A stretch of 64,000 nt of DNA from Microbacterium jejuense (GTDB lineage Bacteria; Actinomycetota; Actinomycetes; Actinomycetales; Microbacteriaceae). The notes beneath the pieces are model-generated. The model was given only the letters and a program-made list of their open reading frames with translations, was not told the DNA's origin and ran no database searches. Below are positions 1 through 10,067 of the stretch, in pieces; the stretch's first letter is position 1; the number at the start of each line of letters is the position of its first letter. The stretch lies in the NCBI RefSeq assembly GCF_019511665.1, contig NZ_JAEUAW010000010.1, positions 62,001 to 126,000 on the forward strand, given 5' to 3'. A program made the translations under genes and the position numbers.

Positions 1-159
1 GAGCGGCGACGGGGACAGGTCGTCGCGCACATAGTCGATGACACGGCTCACGGCGCTGCCCGCGTCGGTGAACCCGGTCAGGGCGATCACCAGCGGCAGA
101 CCGCGCGGTACCGGGGGCGCGGAGACCGCGCGCTCGAACAGCGGGCCGGAGAAAGGCAT
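1..159 (-). CDS. PAC2 family protein, N-terminal part (runs off the left edge)
   Basis: Only the first 53 codons lie in the window. The translation starts MPFSGPLFERAV and soon reads VIALTGFTDAGSAV, which resembles the opening of actinobacterial PAC2 (proteasome assembly chaperone-like) proteins. Members are cytoplasmic proteins of about 300 residues; in actinobacteria the exact role is not established. The ATG at 159 is supported by a -10 element (TAGCAT) six bases upstream, so the mRNA is probably leaderless. It is divergent from pepA. Family call is from a short fragment, so moderate confidence. Confidence 0.65.
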   Translation of the reverse strand, partial: MPFSGPLFERAVSAPPVPRGLPLVIALTGFTDAGSAVSRVIDYVRDDLSPSPL

Positions 160-165
160 GGTTCC

Positions 166-171
166 ATGCTA
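166..171 (-). promoter_or_regulatory. -10 element of leaderless PAC2 gene
   Basis: TAGCAT on the minus strand, 6 nt before the ATG at 159. Spacing puts the transcription start on or next to the start codon. Confidence 0.5.
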
Positions 172-230
172 CGAGTCGTCGGCGGGGCCGGGGTCGAGGT
201 TTCGCGCTCAGAGCGAACACGCATGCTCCG

Positions 231-236
231 TAGGAT
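231..236 (+). promoter_or_regulatory. -10 element of leaderless pepA
   Basis: TAGGAT, 7 nt before the ATG at 244. It supports that start over upstream in-frame starts at 166 and 235. Confidence 0.55.
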
Positions 237-243
237 GGACACC

Positions 244-1728
244 ATGTCGTTCCCCGACCTCGAGTACCGCACCACCCCCGTCCGAGAGTCCGAAGCCGAC
301 GCACTCCTGCTGGCACTGCCCCCGATCGAGGGGGACGGCGCTCCTGACCTGTCCGACTGGCCGGGACTGCGCGACGCACTGTCAGCTGTCGGCTTCAGCG
401 GTGCGACCGGGTCTTTCCTCCGCGTCTATGCGCCCGAGGCGACGACGCTCCCGCTGGCCGTCGTCGGCACGGGTGCGGATCCGGATGCCGCGGCTCTGCG
501 TGATGCCGTCGGCGCCGGCATCCGCTCGCTCACGGGGTACACGACGGTCGCCGTCGCCGCACCGCTCGCCGACCCGGCGCTGTGGACCGCGGCCGCGGAG
601 GGCGCGGGCCTGGGGGGGTACCGGTTCGACGGCTACAAGTCCGAGGCGCCGAAGGCCCGCGCTTCGCGCGTGCTCGTGCACGGCACCGCCGAGCCCGACG
701 AGAGCGCGCTTCGGCTCGCCGTCGAGACCGCGGCCTCGGTCGCGCTCGTGAAGGATCTCGTCAACATCCCGGCCGAGTGGCTCGGCCCGGCAGACGTCGC
801 CGATAAAGCCGCCGAGGCGGTCGCCGATCTGCCCGTGCAGGTCGAGGTGCTCGACGAGGAGGCGTTGCGCGAGCAGGGCTTCGGCGGCATCCTCGGCGTC
901 GGCCAGGGGTCGGAGCGTCCGCCGCGTCTCGTCCGCCTCGACTATGCGCCCGCCGGCGCCACGCGCCACGTCGCGCTCGTCGGCAAGGGCATCACGTTCG
1001 ACACCGGCGGGCTGTCACTCAAGCCCGCGGCTTCGATGGTCGGCATGAAGTACGACATGGCGGGTGCCGCCACCGTCCTCGCGGTGCTTCGAGCCGCGGC
1101 ATCCGTCGGCGCCCCCGTCCGCGTCACCGCATGGCTGTGCGTCGCCGACAACATGCCCTCCGGCGGGGCCATCCGTCCCGGCGACGTGCTGCGTCTGCTC
1201 GACGGGACGACGGTCGAGGTGCTCAACACCGACGCCGAGGGGCGCCTCGTGCTCGCCGACGGCATCGCCGCCGCGAGCCGCGAGCACCCGGACGTGATCG
1301 TCGACGTCGCCACGCTCACGGGCGCCATCCTCGTCGCGCTCGGCACCCGTCACACCGGCGTCATGGGCGATGACGACGCCGTCGCCGACTATCTGGCGGC
1401 GGCGGCCGAAGCCGGTGAGCCGGCGTGGCAGCTGCCGCTTCCGTCGCACATGGTGGAGGAGCTCGACTCCCCCATCGCCGACCTGCAGAACGCCAAGATC
1501 GGCGATCCCGCGGGAGGCTCGCTCTTCGCAGGACTGTTCCTGCGTCATTTCGTCGGCCGAACGGGCGACGAAGCCGATGCCCCGCGAATCCCGTGGGTGC
1601 ATCTCGACATCGCCGGCAGCGGGCTCCACAAGGGCGCACCGTACGGCTACACCGACAAGGGACCGACTGCCGCGACCGTGCGCAGCCTGATCCGCTTCGT
1701 CCTTGACCTCGAAGAGGAGGCACGATGA
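244..1728 (+). CDS. pepA: Leucyl aminopeptidase (M17 family)
   Basis: Cytosolic dimetal exopeptidase that removes N-terminal residues, mainly in peptide turnover. The protein has 494 residues, normal for M17. The metal-binding signature NTDAEGRL is at residues 328-335, and the metal/catalytic lysine segment GKGITFDTGG is around residue 248. The N-terminal half is the variable M17 macro-like domain. I chose the ATG at 244 because a TAGGAT -10 box lies 7 nt upstream; a start at 166 would place the promoter inside the gene. Its TGA overlaps the ATG of lpdA by four bases (ATGA), so the two are translationally coupled. Confidence 0.93.
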   Translation: MSFPDLEYRTTPVRESEADALLLALPPIEGDGAPDLSDWPGLRDALSAVGFSGATGSFLRVYAPEATTLPLAVVGTGADPDAAALRDAVGAGIRSLTGYTTVAVAAPLADPALWTAAAEGAGLGGYRFDGYKSEAPKARASRVLVHGTAEPDESALRLAVETAASVALVKDLVNIPAEWLGPADVADKAAEAVADLPVQVEVLDEEALREQGFGGILGVGQGSERPPRLVRLDYAPAGATRHVALVGKGITFDTGGLSLKPAASMVGMKYDMAGAATVLAVLRAAASVGAPVRVTAWLCVADNMPSGGAIRPGDVLRLLDGTTVEVLNTDAEGRLVLADGIAAASREHPDVIVDVATLTGAILVALGTRHTGVMGDDDAVADYLAAAAEAGEPAWQLPLPSHMVEELDSPIADLQNAKIGDPAGGSLFAGLFLRHFVGRTGDEADAPRIPWVHLDIAGSGLHKGAPYGYTDKGPTAATVRSLIRFVLDLEEEAR

Positions 1729-3098
1729 CCGACCACACCTTCGATCTCGTCGTTCTGGGCGGTGGCAGCGGCGGCTACGCGGCTGCGCTGCGGGCCGCGG
1801 AGCTCGGCAAGACCGTGGCGCTCATCGAGAAGGACAAGGTAGGCGGCACCTGCCTGCACCGCGGCTGCATCCCCACCAAGGCGCTCCTGCACGCCGCCGA
1901 GGTGGCCGACGGCGCACGCGAGGCAGCCGCGTACGGCATCCGGGCGACGCTGGAAGGCATCGATCCTCGGGGGGTGCGCAGCTACCGCGAGGGCATCGTC
2001 GCAAAGAAGTACAAGGGACTCGAGGGCCTCGTGAAGGCGCGCGGTATCACGGTCGTGGCGGGCGAGGGCAGCCTCGAAGCCGGCCCCGCCGTCCGTGTCG
2101 GCGACGACCTCTACCGCGGCACGGACGTGATCCTCGCCACAGGCTCGTACAGTCGCACGCTGCCCGGCCTCGAGATCGGTGGCCGCATCCTCACCAGCGA
2201 GCACGCGCTCGAACTCGACGAGATTCCGTCGAGCGTCGTCATCCTCGGCGGCGGCGTGATCGGCGTCGAGTTCGCGAGCGTCTGGCAGTCCTTCGGGGCG
2301 CAGGTCACGATCGTCGAGGCGCTCGATCACCTCGTACCCAACGAGGACCTCGCCCTCAGCAAGGCTCTGGAACGCGCGTACCGGCGTCGCGGCATCCAGT
2401 ATTCGCTCGGCGTGAGATTCCAGTCCGCGACGCAGACGGCGGATGCCGTCACGGTGACCCTCGAAGACGGCAAGACCTTCACCGCCGACTACCTGCTCGT
2501 GGCCGTCGGCCGCGGTCCTGCAACGGCAGGCCTCGGCTACGAGGAGGCGGGCGTCGCCCTCGATCGCGGGTTCGTCGTCACCGACGAGCGGCTGCGCACC
2601 GGCGTTCCGCACGTGTGGGCCGTGGGCGACATCGTGCCGGGCCTTCAGCTGGCGCACCGCGGATTCCAGCAGGGCATCTTCGTCGCCGAAGAGATCGCCG
2701 GCCTGTCGCCCGTCCTGATCCCCGACACCCAGATCCCGAAGGTCACCTACAGCCATCCCGAGGTCGCCTCGGTCGGACTGACCGAGGCGCAGGCGTCCGA
2801 CCGGCTCGGCGCCGACGGCATCGTCGCCTACGAGTACAACCTGGCGGGCAACGGCAAGAGCGAGATCCTCGGCACGAGCGGCATCGTCAAGGTGGTCCGC
2901 CAGAAGGACGGGCCGGTCCTGGGCGTGCACCTCATCGGCGATCGCGTCGGCGAGCTGATCACCGAGGGCCAGCTCGCCGTCGGCTGGGAGGCGCATCCCG
3001 AAGACATCGCGCCGTTCATCCACGCGCACCCCACTCAGTCCGAAGCGCTCGGCGAGGCCTTCCTCGCCCTCGCAGGCAAGCCCCTGCACGCGCTCTGA
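1725..3098 (+). CDS. lpdA: Dihydrolipoyl dehydrogenase (E3)
   Basis: FAD-dependent disulfide oxidoreductase that reoxidises the dihydrolipoyl groups of 2-oxoacid dehydrogenase complexes with NAD+. The protein has 457 residues. The N-terminal FAD dinucleotide fold reads VLGGGSGGYAA. The redox-active pair is C43/C48 in GGTCLHRGC, followed by an NAD fold (VILGGGVIGVEF) and the C-terminal dimerisation domain with the HAHPTQSE catalytic segment. It overlaps pepA and lies 62 bp before the lipoyl E2 gene, so E3 and E2 are encoded together while E1 (aceE) is 17 kb away. Confidence 0.95.
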   Translation: MTDHTFDLVVLGGGSGGYAAALRAAELGKTVALIEKDKVGGTCLHRGCIPTKALLHAAEVADGAREAAAYGIRATLEGIDPRGVRSYREGIVAKKYKGLEGLVKARGITVVAGEGSLEAGPAVRVGDDLYRGTDVILATGSYSRTLPGLEIGGRILTSEHALELDEIPSSVVILGGGVIGVEFASVWQSFGAQVTIVEALDHLVPNEDLALSKALERAYRRRGIQYSLGVRFQSATQTADAVTVTLEDGKTFTADYLLVAVGRGPATAGLGYEEAGVALDRGFVVTDERLRTGVPHVWAVGDIVPGLQLAHRGFQQGIFVAEEIAGLSPVLIPDTQIPKVTYSHPEVASVGLTEAQASDRLGADGIVAYEYNLAGNGKSEILGTSGIVKVVRQKDGPVLGVHLIGDRVGELITEGQLAVGWEAHPEDIAPFIHAHPTQSEALGEAFLALAGKPLHAL

Positions 3099-3121
3099 CC
3101 CTCGCGCCCGCCCCCGATCAC

Positions 3122-3127
3122 TAAGCT
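3122..3127 (+). promoter_or_regulatory. -10 element before sucB
   Basis: TAAGCT in the 62-bp gap after lpdA, followed by an AAGGAGA ribosome binding site at about 3147. It suggests sucB also has its own promoter with a leader of about 25-30 nt. Confidence 0.4.
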
Positions 3128-3160
3128 AGATCCGATATTCATTCAGAAGGAGACTTCCTC

Positions 3161-4951
3161 ATGAGCACATCCGTGGTCCTCCCCGCTCTCGGAGAGAGCG
3201 TCACCGAGGGTACGGTCACCCGCTGGCTCAAGAACGTCGGCGACACGGTCCAGGCCGACGAAGGCTTGCTCGAGATCTCCACGGACAAGGTGGACACCGA
3301 GATCCCCTCGCCGGTGAGCGGCGTCATCGAGGAGATCCTCGTGCAGGAGGACGAGACCGTCGAGGTCGGCGCCGTGCTCGCGAAGATCGGCGACGGCTCC
3401 AGCGCCCCCGCCGCAGCTCCGGCCCCCGCGGCCGCCGCGGCCGAGGCCGCGCCCGCCGCCCCGGCGGAGCCTGCGCCCGCCGCTCCGGCGCCCGCTGCAG
3501 AGGCCGCCGCGCCTGCGGCCGAGGCTCCCGCTGCTGCTCCGGCCCCCGCGGCCGGCGGCACCGGCAAGGAGGTCGTGCTGCCCGAACTCGGCGAGAGCGT
3601 CACCGAGGGCACCGTGACCCGCTGGCTGAAGCAGGTCGGCGACGAGGTCGCCGTGGACGAGCCGCTCCTCGAGATCTCGACCGACAAGGTCGACACCGAG
3701 ATCCCGTCGCCGTTCGCCGGCGTGCTGCAGGAGATCCTCGTGAGCGAGGACGAGACCGTCGAGGTCGGAGCGGCGCTCGCCCGCATCGGCGAGGCCGGCG
3801 CAGCGACCGCGGCTCCGGCACCCGCCGCCGCTCCGGCACCTGCCGCCGAGGCGCCGGCTACTGCTCCGGCTGCCGCCCCGGCTGCGGCGCCCGCGCCCGC
3901 TCCCGCCGCTGCGCCTGCTCCGGCTGCGGCACCCGCCCCTGCCGCAGCGTCCGCTCCCGCGGCTGCGCCCGCCCCGGCTGCGCCGGCACCCGCTCCGGCG
4001 CCGGCCGCCGCTCCGGCGCCCGCCGTGGTCGCCGACGATGACGCCGTCACGTACGTGACCCCGCTCGTGCGCCGCCTCGCCCAGCAGCAGGGTGTCGACC
4101 TCGCGACGGTCAAGGGAACCGGCGTGGGGGGCCGCATCCGCAAGGAAGACGTGCTCAAGGCCGCCGAGTCGGCTGCCACCCCGGCCGCTGCGGCACCTGC
4201 AGCCGCCGCCGCGCCGGCGCCCCTCGAGGTCTCGCCGCTGCGGGGTACGACGCAGCCCATGTCGCGCCTGCGCAAGGTGCTCGCCTCGCGCGCCGTCGAG
4301 TCGATGCAGTCGACGGCGCAGCTGACGACGGTGGTCGAGGTCGACGTCACGAAGCTCGCGAGCTTCCGCGACAAGGTGAAGAACGACTTCCTCGCGAAGA
4401 CCGGAGACAAGCTGTCGTTCCTTCCCTTCTTCGCCCTGGCCGCCGCTGAGGCGCTGCAGGCGTACCCGGTGATCAACTCGACCGTCGACGGCGACCAGAT
4501 CGTCTACCCGGCGACCGAGAACCTGTCGATCGCCGTCGACACCGAGCGTGGCCTGCTCACTCCGGTGCTGCGTGATGCCGCGACGAAGAACCTGGCTCAG
4601 ATCGCCCACGAGATCGCCGACCTCGCCGCGCGCACGCGCGACAACAAGCTGAAGCCGGACGAGCTCGCCGGCGGCACGTTCACGCTGACCAACACGGGTT
4701 CGCGCGGTGCGCTGTTCGACACGCCTGTCGTGTTCCTGCCGCAGTCGGCCATCCTCGGCACGGGCGTCGTCGTGAAGCGGCCCGGCGTCGTGACGGTCGA
4801 CGGCAAGGATGCGATCTCGGTGCGCTCGTACGTGTACCTCGCGCTGTCGTACGACCACCGGGTCGTCGACGGTGCCGACGCCGCCCGCTTCCTCGGCGCG
4901 GTGAAGGCCCGTCTGGAGGCCGCGGCATTCGAGAGCCAGCTCGGCATCTGA
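3161..4951 (+). CDS. sucB: 2-oxoacid dehydrogenase E2, two-lipoyl dihydrolipoamide acyltransferase
   Basis: The 596-residue protein has two lipoyl domains at about 1-80 and 135-210, with lipoylated lysines K43 and K176 in STDKVDTE. Long Ala/Pro linkers follow at about 85-130 and 208-297. Next come a peripheral subunit-binding domain ([17 protein letters not shown]) and the catalytic domain with H566 and D570 in SYDHRVVDG. Such proteins are usually annotated as the succinyltransferase of 2-oxoglutarate dehydrogenase, but in actinobacteria the same E2 often serves pyruvate dehydrogenase with AceE and Lpd. I therefore read it as a pyruvate dehydrogenase E2, possibly shared. A strong AAGGAGA site precedes the ATG. 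Confidence 0.92.
   Translation: MSTSVVLPALGESVTEGTVTRWLKNVGDTVQADEGLLEISTDKVDTEIPSPVSGVIEEILVQEDETVEVGAVLAKIGDGSSAPAAAPAPAAAAAEAAPAAPAEPAPAAPAPAAEAAAPAAEAPAAAPAPAAGGTGKEVVLPELGESVTEGTVTRWLKQVGDEVAVDEPLLEISTDKVDTEIPSPFAGVLQEILVSEDETVEVGAALARIGEAGAATAAPAPAAAPAPAAEAPATAPAAAPAAAPAPAPAAAPAPAAAPAPAAASAPAAAPAPAAPAPAPAPAAAPAPAVVADDDAVTYVTPLVRRLAQQQGVDLATVKGTGVGGRIRKEDVLKAAESAATPAAAAPAAAAAPAPLEVSPLRGTTQPMSRLRKVLASRAVESMQSTAQLTTVVEVDVTKLASFRDKVKNDFLAKTGDKLSFLPFFALAAAEALQAYPVINSTVDGDQIVYPATENLSIAVDTERGLLTPVLRDAATKNLAQIAHEIADLAARTRDNKLKPDELAGGTFTLTNTGSRGALFDTPVVFLPQSAILGTGVVVKRPGVVTVDGKDAISVRSYVYLALSYDHRVVDGADAARFLGAVKARLEAAAFESQLGI
3796..4025 (+). repeat. Ala/Pro-rich interdomain linker, low complexity
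   Basis: About 77 codons of alternating APA and PAAA units in the second linker of the E2 protein. A shorter one lies at 3403-3560. These are flexible swinging arms for the lipoyl domains; the DNA is a degenerate GC-rich tandem array prone to slippage. Confidence 0.7.
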
Positions 4952-4967
4952 TCCGCGACGCGGACAG

Positions 4968-6287
4968 TCACGGCTGCTGCGCGACGTCATGGACGTCGCG
5001 CAGCAGCCATTTCTCGTCTATGCGCACGATCACCACGAGCTGAGCCGCGGCGCCGCCGTCGGCAGCATCGACGCGCAGCACGGCGACATCGCCGAAGTCG
5101 TCGAGGAGTGTGACGGTGCGCTCCGACGAGGTGAGGTCGATCGCGCCGGAAGCACGCGCGACGGCCCGCGGGTCCACCGCCACGTCAGAGAGGCATGCCT
5201 CGTCCCCCGCGCAGGCTAGGCGCGCATCGAGCAGCGCCCCGGTGTCCGCGGCGAGATCGGCCGGCGCATCGGCGGTGGACGCCGGCATCGCCTCACCGCC
5301 GCTCGCGTCGACGACATCCGACCCGCTGGTGGCGGAGGTCGTCGGCGCGGCCCCGGTTGCCGGTCCGCCGCTGCCGTCGGCCGTCGCCGGACCGCCACCC
5401 GGCCACAGCGCGCCGGCGGCGAGCACCGCCGCGGCGACGGCTCCGCCGACGATCCACGGCATCCGCCGGGACCCCTTGGCCTCCCCCGCGTCCGCCCGTC
5501 GACCGCTCCACCGGCGCCACACGGCGGTCGTCGCCTGGGACACCGAATCGGCGAGGTCTGCATCCACTCCGTGCACCAGCGTCTGCCAGAGCGAACGCGG
5601 CGCCTCGGGTTCCGGCGCACCGCGGTCGGCCCGCGCCGCCGTGGCGACCTCGGCCGCTGCTCGCGGGCCGAGGATCGTCGTCCCGAGCGGCTCCGGTGTC
5701 GCCAGTGCGAACAGGGCGTCTTCGGCGGCTGTCAGGTCCGTCGCCGAGAGGCGCTCGGCCGCGACCGCGCGCAGCGCGATGTCCCACGTCCGGCGCAGCG
5801 CGGGCTCGAGTTCGAGCGACGCCATCGCCTCCGCCGCCGCGTCGCGTGCGCGCGAGGGTGAGGCCTCCGTCGCGAGCACCGGCCGTCCGCCGTCGTCCAG
5901 CCACCACTCCCCGACGGTGTCGGGCCTCGCCACGAGCTGCGCGCACCCCCGCAGCAGACTCACGCCCAGGGTGACGGCCTCCCCCGCGGTGAGCGGGAGC
6001 CGTGCGGCCCGTCGGCGCAGGAAGTCGTCGAGCCGTTCCACGCACACCGGCAGCACCACGTCGTGCCCGTCTCGGCGCCGTGCCACGTCGACCGGGGCCA
6101 GCACGTGGCCGTGGGGGTCGGCATCCCATCCGCCCCAGTCGTCACCGAACTGGTCCGCATCCACGAGCAGGCGCATCGCGCCGTCCGCCTCGCGGGCGAG
6201 CACACCCGGCCACGGCGCATCCTCCTTCGCGCGCACGGTGCGGACCGGGCGGTAGGGAGCGCCGAGCAGGCTGTCGTCGGTGGTCAC
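4968..6287 (-). CDS. Membrane-anchored protein of unknown function
   Basis: I do not recognise the family with certainty. From a GTG at 6287 the protein has 439 residues. A cytoplasmic N-terminal part of about 270 residues has short leucine/alanine helices and a WWLDDGGRPVL segment, loosely like a degenerate protein-kinase-type lobe. One transmembrane helix lies at about 277-296, and a Gly/Ala/Thr-rich external linker leads to a C-terminal domain of about 90 residues. The Gly/Ser-rich outside linker suggests a sensory or wall-associated role (inference). The longer frame to 6434 would overlap the promoter of the next gene. Its last codons lie inside a terminator hairpin. Confidence 0.7.
   Translation of the reverse strand: MTTDDSLLGAPYRPVRTVRAKEDAPWPGVLAREADGAMRLLVDADQFGDDWGGWDADPHGHVLAPVDVARRRDGHDVVLPVCVERLDDFLRRRAARLPLTAGEAVTLGVSLLRGCAQLVARPDTVGEWWLDDGGRPVLATEASPSRARDAAAEAMASLELEPALRRTWDIALRAVAAERLSATDLTAAEDALFALATPEPLGTTILGPRAAAEVATAARADRGAPEPEAPRSLWQTLVHGVDADLADSVSQATTAVWRRWSGRRADAGEAKGSRRMPWIVGGAVAAAVLAAGALWPGGGPATADGSGGPATGAAPTTSATSGSDVVDASGGEAMPASTADAPADLAADTGALLDARLACAGDEACLSDVAVDPRAVARASGAIDLTSSERTVTLLDDFGDVAVLRVDAADGGAAAQLVVIVRIDEKWLLRDVHDVAQQP
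4972..5008. terminator. 17-bp hairpin between convergent sucB and the 4968-6287 gene
   Basis: Perfect inverted repeat (4972-4988 with 4992-5008) with a 3-nt loop. It follows sucB by 20 bp and overlaps the last codons of the opposing gene, so it can terminate sucB while being coding on the other strand. Confidence 0.75.
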
Positions 6288-6399
6288 GCACCCAGTGTCC
6301 GCGCGCGCCGGGGCGATCTGCGGTGTGAGGGGCGGATCTGTGGATGACGGCGACCGGAGTCCCGCTGGGGAGGAGCCGAGGCAGGCCTCTCCGAAAAGG

Positions 6400-6405
6400 T
6401 AGGCT
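6400..6405 (+). promoter_or_regulatory. -10 element of leaderless DUF4191 gene
   Basis: TAGGCT, 7 nt before the ATG at 6413. Confidence 0.55.
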
Positions 6406-6412
6406 GGAACGT

Positions 6413-7129
6413 ATGGCCGCGCGCAGTTCCGCACCCGAGAAGAGCCCTGGCTTCTTCTCCCAGATCCGTACCCTGTACACCTTCACGCAGAAGGAGTTCC
6501 GCTGGCTGCCGTATCTGCTCGGCGGCATCCTCCTGGTCGGCGCCGCGATCGGCGTCGGCATCGGGCTGCTGATCCCCCCGGTGGCGATCTGGAGCGTCAT
6601 CCTGTGGGGCATCACAGGTCTCATGCTGGGCATCCTGGCGTCGATGATGACGATGACGCGGCTGTCGACGCGGGCGATGTACAAGAAGATCGACGGGATG
6701 CCGGGGGCCACGGGTCACGTGCTCTCGACCTCGCTCGGACGTGCCTGGCAGGCCAGCGAGATGCCCGTCGGCATCAACCCCAAGACGCAGGAGGCCGTCT
6801 ATCGCGCGGTCGGCAAGGGCGGCGTCGTGATCGTGGGCGAGGGCGCCCGCGGGCGCCTGACCCGCCTCGTGAACGACGAGCGGGCCAAGGTGCAGCGCGT
6901 CGCCGCGGGCGTGCCGGTCACCGTGCTGTACGTGGGTCACGGCGACGGTGAGGGCGAGGTGCCGATCGCCAAGCTCGCCTCGACCATCAAGGCGCTTCCC
7001 AAGAAGATCGACCGCACCACGCAGGCGGCGGTCATCAAGCGCATCGAATCGGTCTCGCAGTCGCTGACGTCGCTGCCCATCCCGAAGGGCATCGACCCGA
7101 CCAAGGCCCGCGCTCCGCGTCCGCGCTGA
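6413..7129 (+). CDS. DUF4191 family membrane protein
   Basis: The 238-residue protein has an N-terminal cytoplasmic stretch. Two adjacent hydrophobic helices follow at about residues 35-85 (LPYLLGGILLVGAAIGVGIG and IWSVILWGITGLMLGILAS), then a basic cytoplasmic C-terminal domain. This matches the actinobacterial DUF4191 family, whose role is unknown; the gene commonly lies near lipoate and glutamine synthetase genes. The ATG at 6413 is chosen because TAGGCT sits 7 nt upstream; 23 further in-frame codons to 6344 are upstream of the promoter. Confidence 0.82.
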   Translation: MAARSSAPEKSPGFFSQIRTLYTFTQKEFRWLPYLLGGILLVGAAIGVGIGLLIPPVAIWSVILWGITGLMLGILASMMTMTRLSTRAMYKKIDGMPGATGHVLSTSLGRAWQASEMPVGINPKTQEAVYRAVGKGGVVIVGEGARGRLTRLVNDERAKVQRVAAGVPVTVLYVGHGDGEGEVPIAKLASTIKALPKKIDRTTQAAVIKRIESVSQSLTSLPIPKGIDPTKARAPRPR

Positions 7130-7148
7130 CCTTTCCCTCGACGGCTCC

Positions 7149-7181
7149 ACGTCGCGCTCGGCACTGCGCCGGGCGCGACGT
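7149..7181. terminator. Weak hairpin between convergent DUF4191 and RDD genes
   Basis: A 9-bp stem (7149-7157 with 7173-7181) with a 15-nt loop in a 90-bp convergent gap. No T run. Weak candidate. Confidence 0.35.
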
Positions 7182-7219
7182 CGTCTTCGGGGCGAAGGCC
7201 ACGCGCGCCGGAAGCCGGG

Positions 7220-7612
7220 TCAGGCGCGCAGCAGCACCGTGCCGGCCGCCTTGTCGTGCAGACCACGGTGGTCGGCGTCCCAGATGACGGCGGGGATCAC
7301 CACGATCAGGAGCGCCGTGCGGATGATCGGCCGCCACACCCCTACCCAGGCGCCGTCGAGCCGCACCAGGCGAAGCCCGAAGAGCCGGTGCCCGGGGCTC
7401 CCCTGCAGCGTCGGAAGGAACACCAGCTGGATGGCGGCGAACAGCGCGAGGATCGCGAGCGGGTCCCAGCCGAAGAACCCCGAGATCAGGTAGGCGGCGC
7501 CGTAGTCGATGAACAGCGCGCCGACGCGACGGCCCAGGTGCCCGATCGAGCCGCTGCCCTCTTGAGGGAGTCCGAGCCGTTCGCCGGGATAGTCCTGAGT
7601 GCTCTGCGTCAC
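7220..7612 (-). CDS. RDD family integral membrane protein
   Basis: The 130-residue protein has the RDD pattern: an Arg/Asp first helix (LGRRVGALFIDYGAAYLISG), a second helix (LAILALFAAIQLVFLPTL), the conserved GSPGHRLFGLRLVRLDG loop and a third helix with two following charged residues. Function of RDD proteins is varied and unproven. The GTG at 7612 is supported by a TACGCT -10 box 6 nt upstream, so translation is probably leaderless. Its promoter region is shared with glnA, which is divergent. Confidence 0.85.
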   Translation of the reverse strand: MTQSTQDYPGERLGLPQEGSGSIGHLGRRVGALFIDYGAAYLISGFFGWDPLAILALFAAIQLVFLPTLQGSPGHRLFGLRLVRLDGAWVGVWRPIIRTALLIVVIPAVIWDADHRGLHDKAAGTVLLRA

Positions 7613-7618
7613 TTCTCC

Positions 7619-7624
7619 AGCGTA
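7619..7624 (-). promoter_or_regulatory. -10 element of leaderless RDD gene
   Basis: TACGCT on the minus strand, 6 nt before the GTG at 7612. Confidence 0.45.
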
Positions 7625-7635
7625 CCCAGGCCGCC

Positions 7636-7662
7636 GTAACATCCCCGAAACACAAGTGATAC
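7636..7662 (+). promoter_or_regulatory. Candidate GlnR box upstream of glnA
   Basis: GTAAC, six bases, GAAAC (7636-7651), matching the actinobacterial GlnR pattern GTNAC-n6-GAAAC. After another six bases comes GATAC (7658-7662), a weaker third half-site. It lies about 95 bp before the glnA start. The regulator gene is not in the window. Confidence 0.5.
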
Positions 7663-7744
7663 TGCCGGGCAATGCCCTGCAGGTACTTTGCCAAGGAGCC
7701 CGACCCGCACGGGCGGATCCGAATGCCCTACCTCTGGAGTCTTC

Positions 7745-9169
<1,425 letters not shown>

Positions 9170-9199
9170 CGTTCCAGCACCGCAGCTCCTGCACGACAG

Positions 9200-9227
9200 A
9201 AGAGGCCCCGGGCAACCGGGGCCTCTT
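9200..9227. terminator. Terminator of glnA
   Basis: A 12-bp perfect stem (9200-9211 with 9216-9227) with a GCAA tetraloop, 30 bp after the glnA stop. Confidence 0.85.
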
Positions 9228-9267
9228 CCGTCGGTGGGTGGGACGGACGCGGCGCCCGGTGGGCGCG

Positions 9268-9273
9268 TAGGCT
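9268..9273 (+). promoter_or_regulatory. -10 element of the 9315 gene
   Basis: TAGGCT about 40 nt before the ATG at 9315. The leader contains GAAGG eight bases before the start. Confidence 0.4.
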
Positions 9274-9314
9274 GGACGGACGCGTCCGCACCTCCCCGAC
9301 CGAAGGCGACGACG

Positions 9315-10025
9315 ATGCCTCCCCGCACCTCCGCGACGACGCCTGCGCGCCGCGTCCGTCCCGCGAAGGCGGCACCGCGACGGCGGCGGTCCCGTCCTGC
9401 GCGTGCACGCACGCGCAGGCGACGGGTGCGGCTCGCGTGGGCGATCGCGGTGCCCGTCGCGCTCATCGCCGCGTTCCTCGTGGGCACCACGCACCTCGCG
9501 CGATCGCTCGACCAGACCTTCCCCGACTACGGATCGCACGTCTCGGTCCCGGCCGTGGCCGGGTACCGGGCCGAACAGCTCCAGAACGCGTGCACGATCC
9601 TCGCCGCCGGACGGGATCTCGGGTTCGACGAGCGCGATCAGACCATCGCGGTGATGACGGCGATGGGCGAGTCGTCGCTGCGCAACATCGACTATGGCGA
9701 TTGGGAGACCAGCGGCCAGACGAATCCCGACGGCACCCGCACCACGTCGATCGGCCTGTTCCAGCAGCAGGATTCGTGGGGTCCGCGAGAGGCACGCCTG
9801 GATCCGTACACCGCCGCAGCCGTGTTCTTCCGTGCCATGGCGGAACGGGTTCCCGATCGTGCGGGACTCGAGCCCACGCTCGTCGCACACCGGACGCAGG
9901 TGAACGACGATCCGCTGCACTACGAGCGCTTCTGGGACCGTGCCGTCCGTGTGGTGGCCGCGGTCAGCGGCGCACCGCTTCCGGGTGACAGCGCCGACGG
10001 CATCCCGCAGTGCCCGGTCTCGTGA
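9315..10025 (+). CDS. Membrane-anchored lysozyme-like protein
   Basis: The 236-residue protein has a very basic Arg/Ala N-terminus (about 40 residues) and one transmembrane helix (LAWAIAVPVALIAAFLVG), then an extracellular domain. That domain reads LQNACTILAAGRDLGFDERD, AVMTAMGESSLRNIDYGD and SIGLFQQQDSWG. This resembles the lytic-transglycosylase-like domain of actinobacterial cell-wall proteins and phage tail lysins, with E of MGESSL as the candidate catalytic acid. It probably acts on peptidoglycan (inference). The ATG at 9315 has a GAAGG site 8 nt upstream; an in-frame ATG at 9234 lies before the promoter. Confidence 0.72.
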   Translation: MPPRTSATTPARRVRPAKAAPRRRRSRPARARTRRRRVRLAWAIAVPVALIAAFLVGTTHLARSLDQTFPDYGSHVSVPAVAGYRAEQLQNACTILAAGRDLGFDERDQTIAVMTAMGESSLRNIDYGDWETSGQTNPDGTRTTSIGLFQQQDSWGPREARLDPYTAAAVFFRAMAERVPDRAGLEPTLVAHRTQVNDDPLHYERFWDRAVRVVAAVSGAPLPGDSADGIPQCPVS

Positions 10026-10043
10026 CGCGGCCTGTGACGTGAA

Positions 10044-10066
10044 GGATGCCGGGGGCCGCGGCATCC
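10044..10066. terminator. Hairpin between the lysozyme-like gene and glnE (convergent)
   Basis: An 8-bp stem (10044-10051 with 10059-10066), 7-nt loop, in the 42-bp convergent gap. It is built on the GGATGCC motif. Confidence 0.5.
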
Positions 10067-10067
10067 C

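Noticed and set aside
3403-4025. Tandem repeats as a possible mobile or CRISPR-like array
   Set aside because: They are in frame and encode Ala/Pro linkers of the E2 protein; units are degenerate with no spacer structure.
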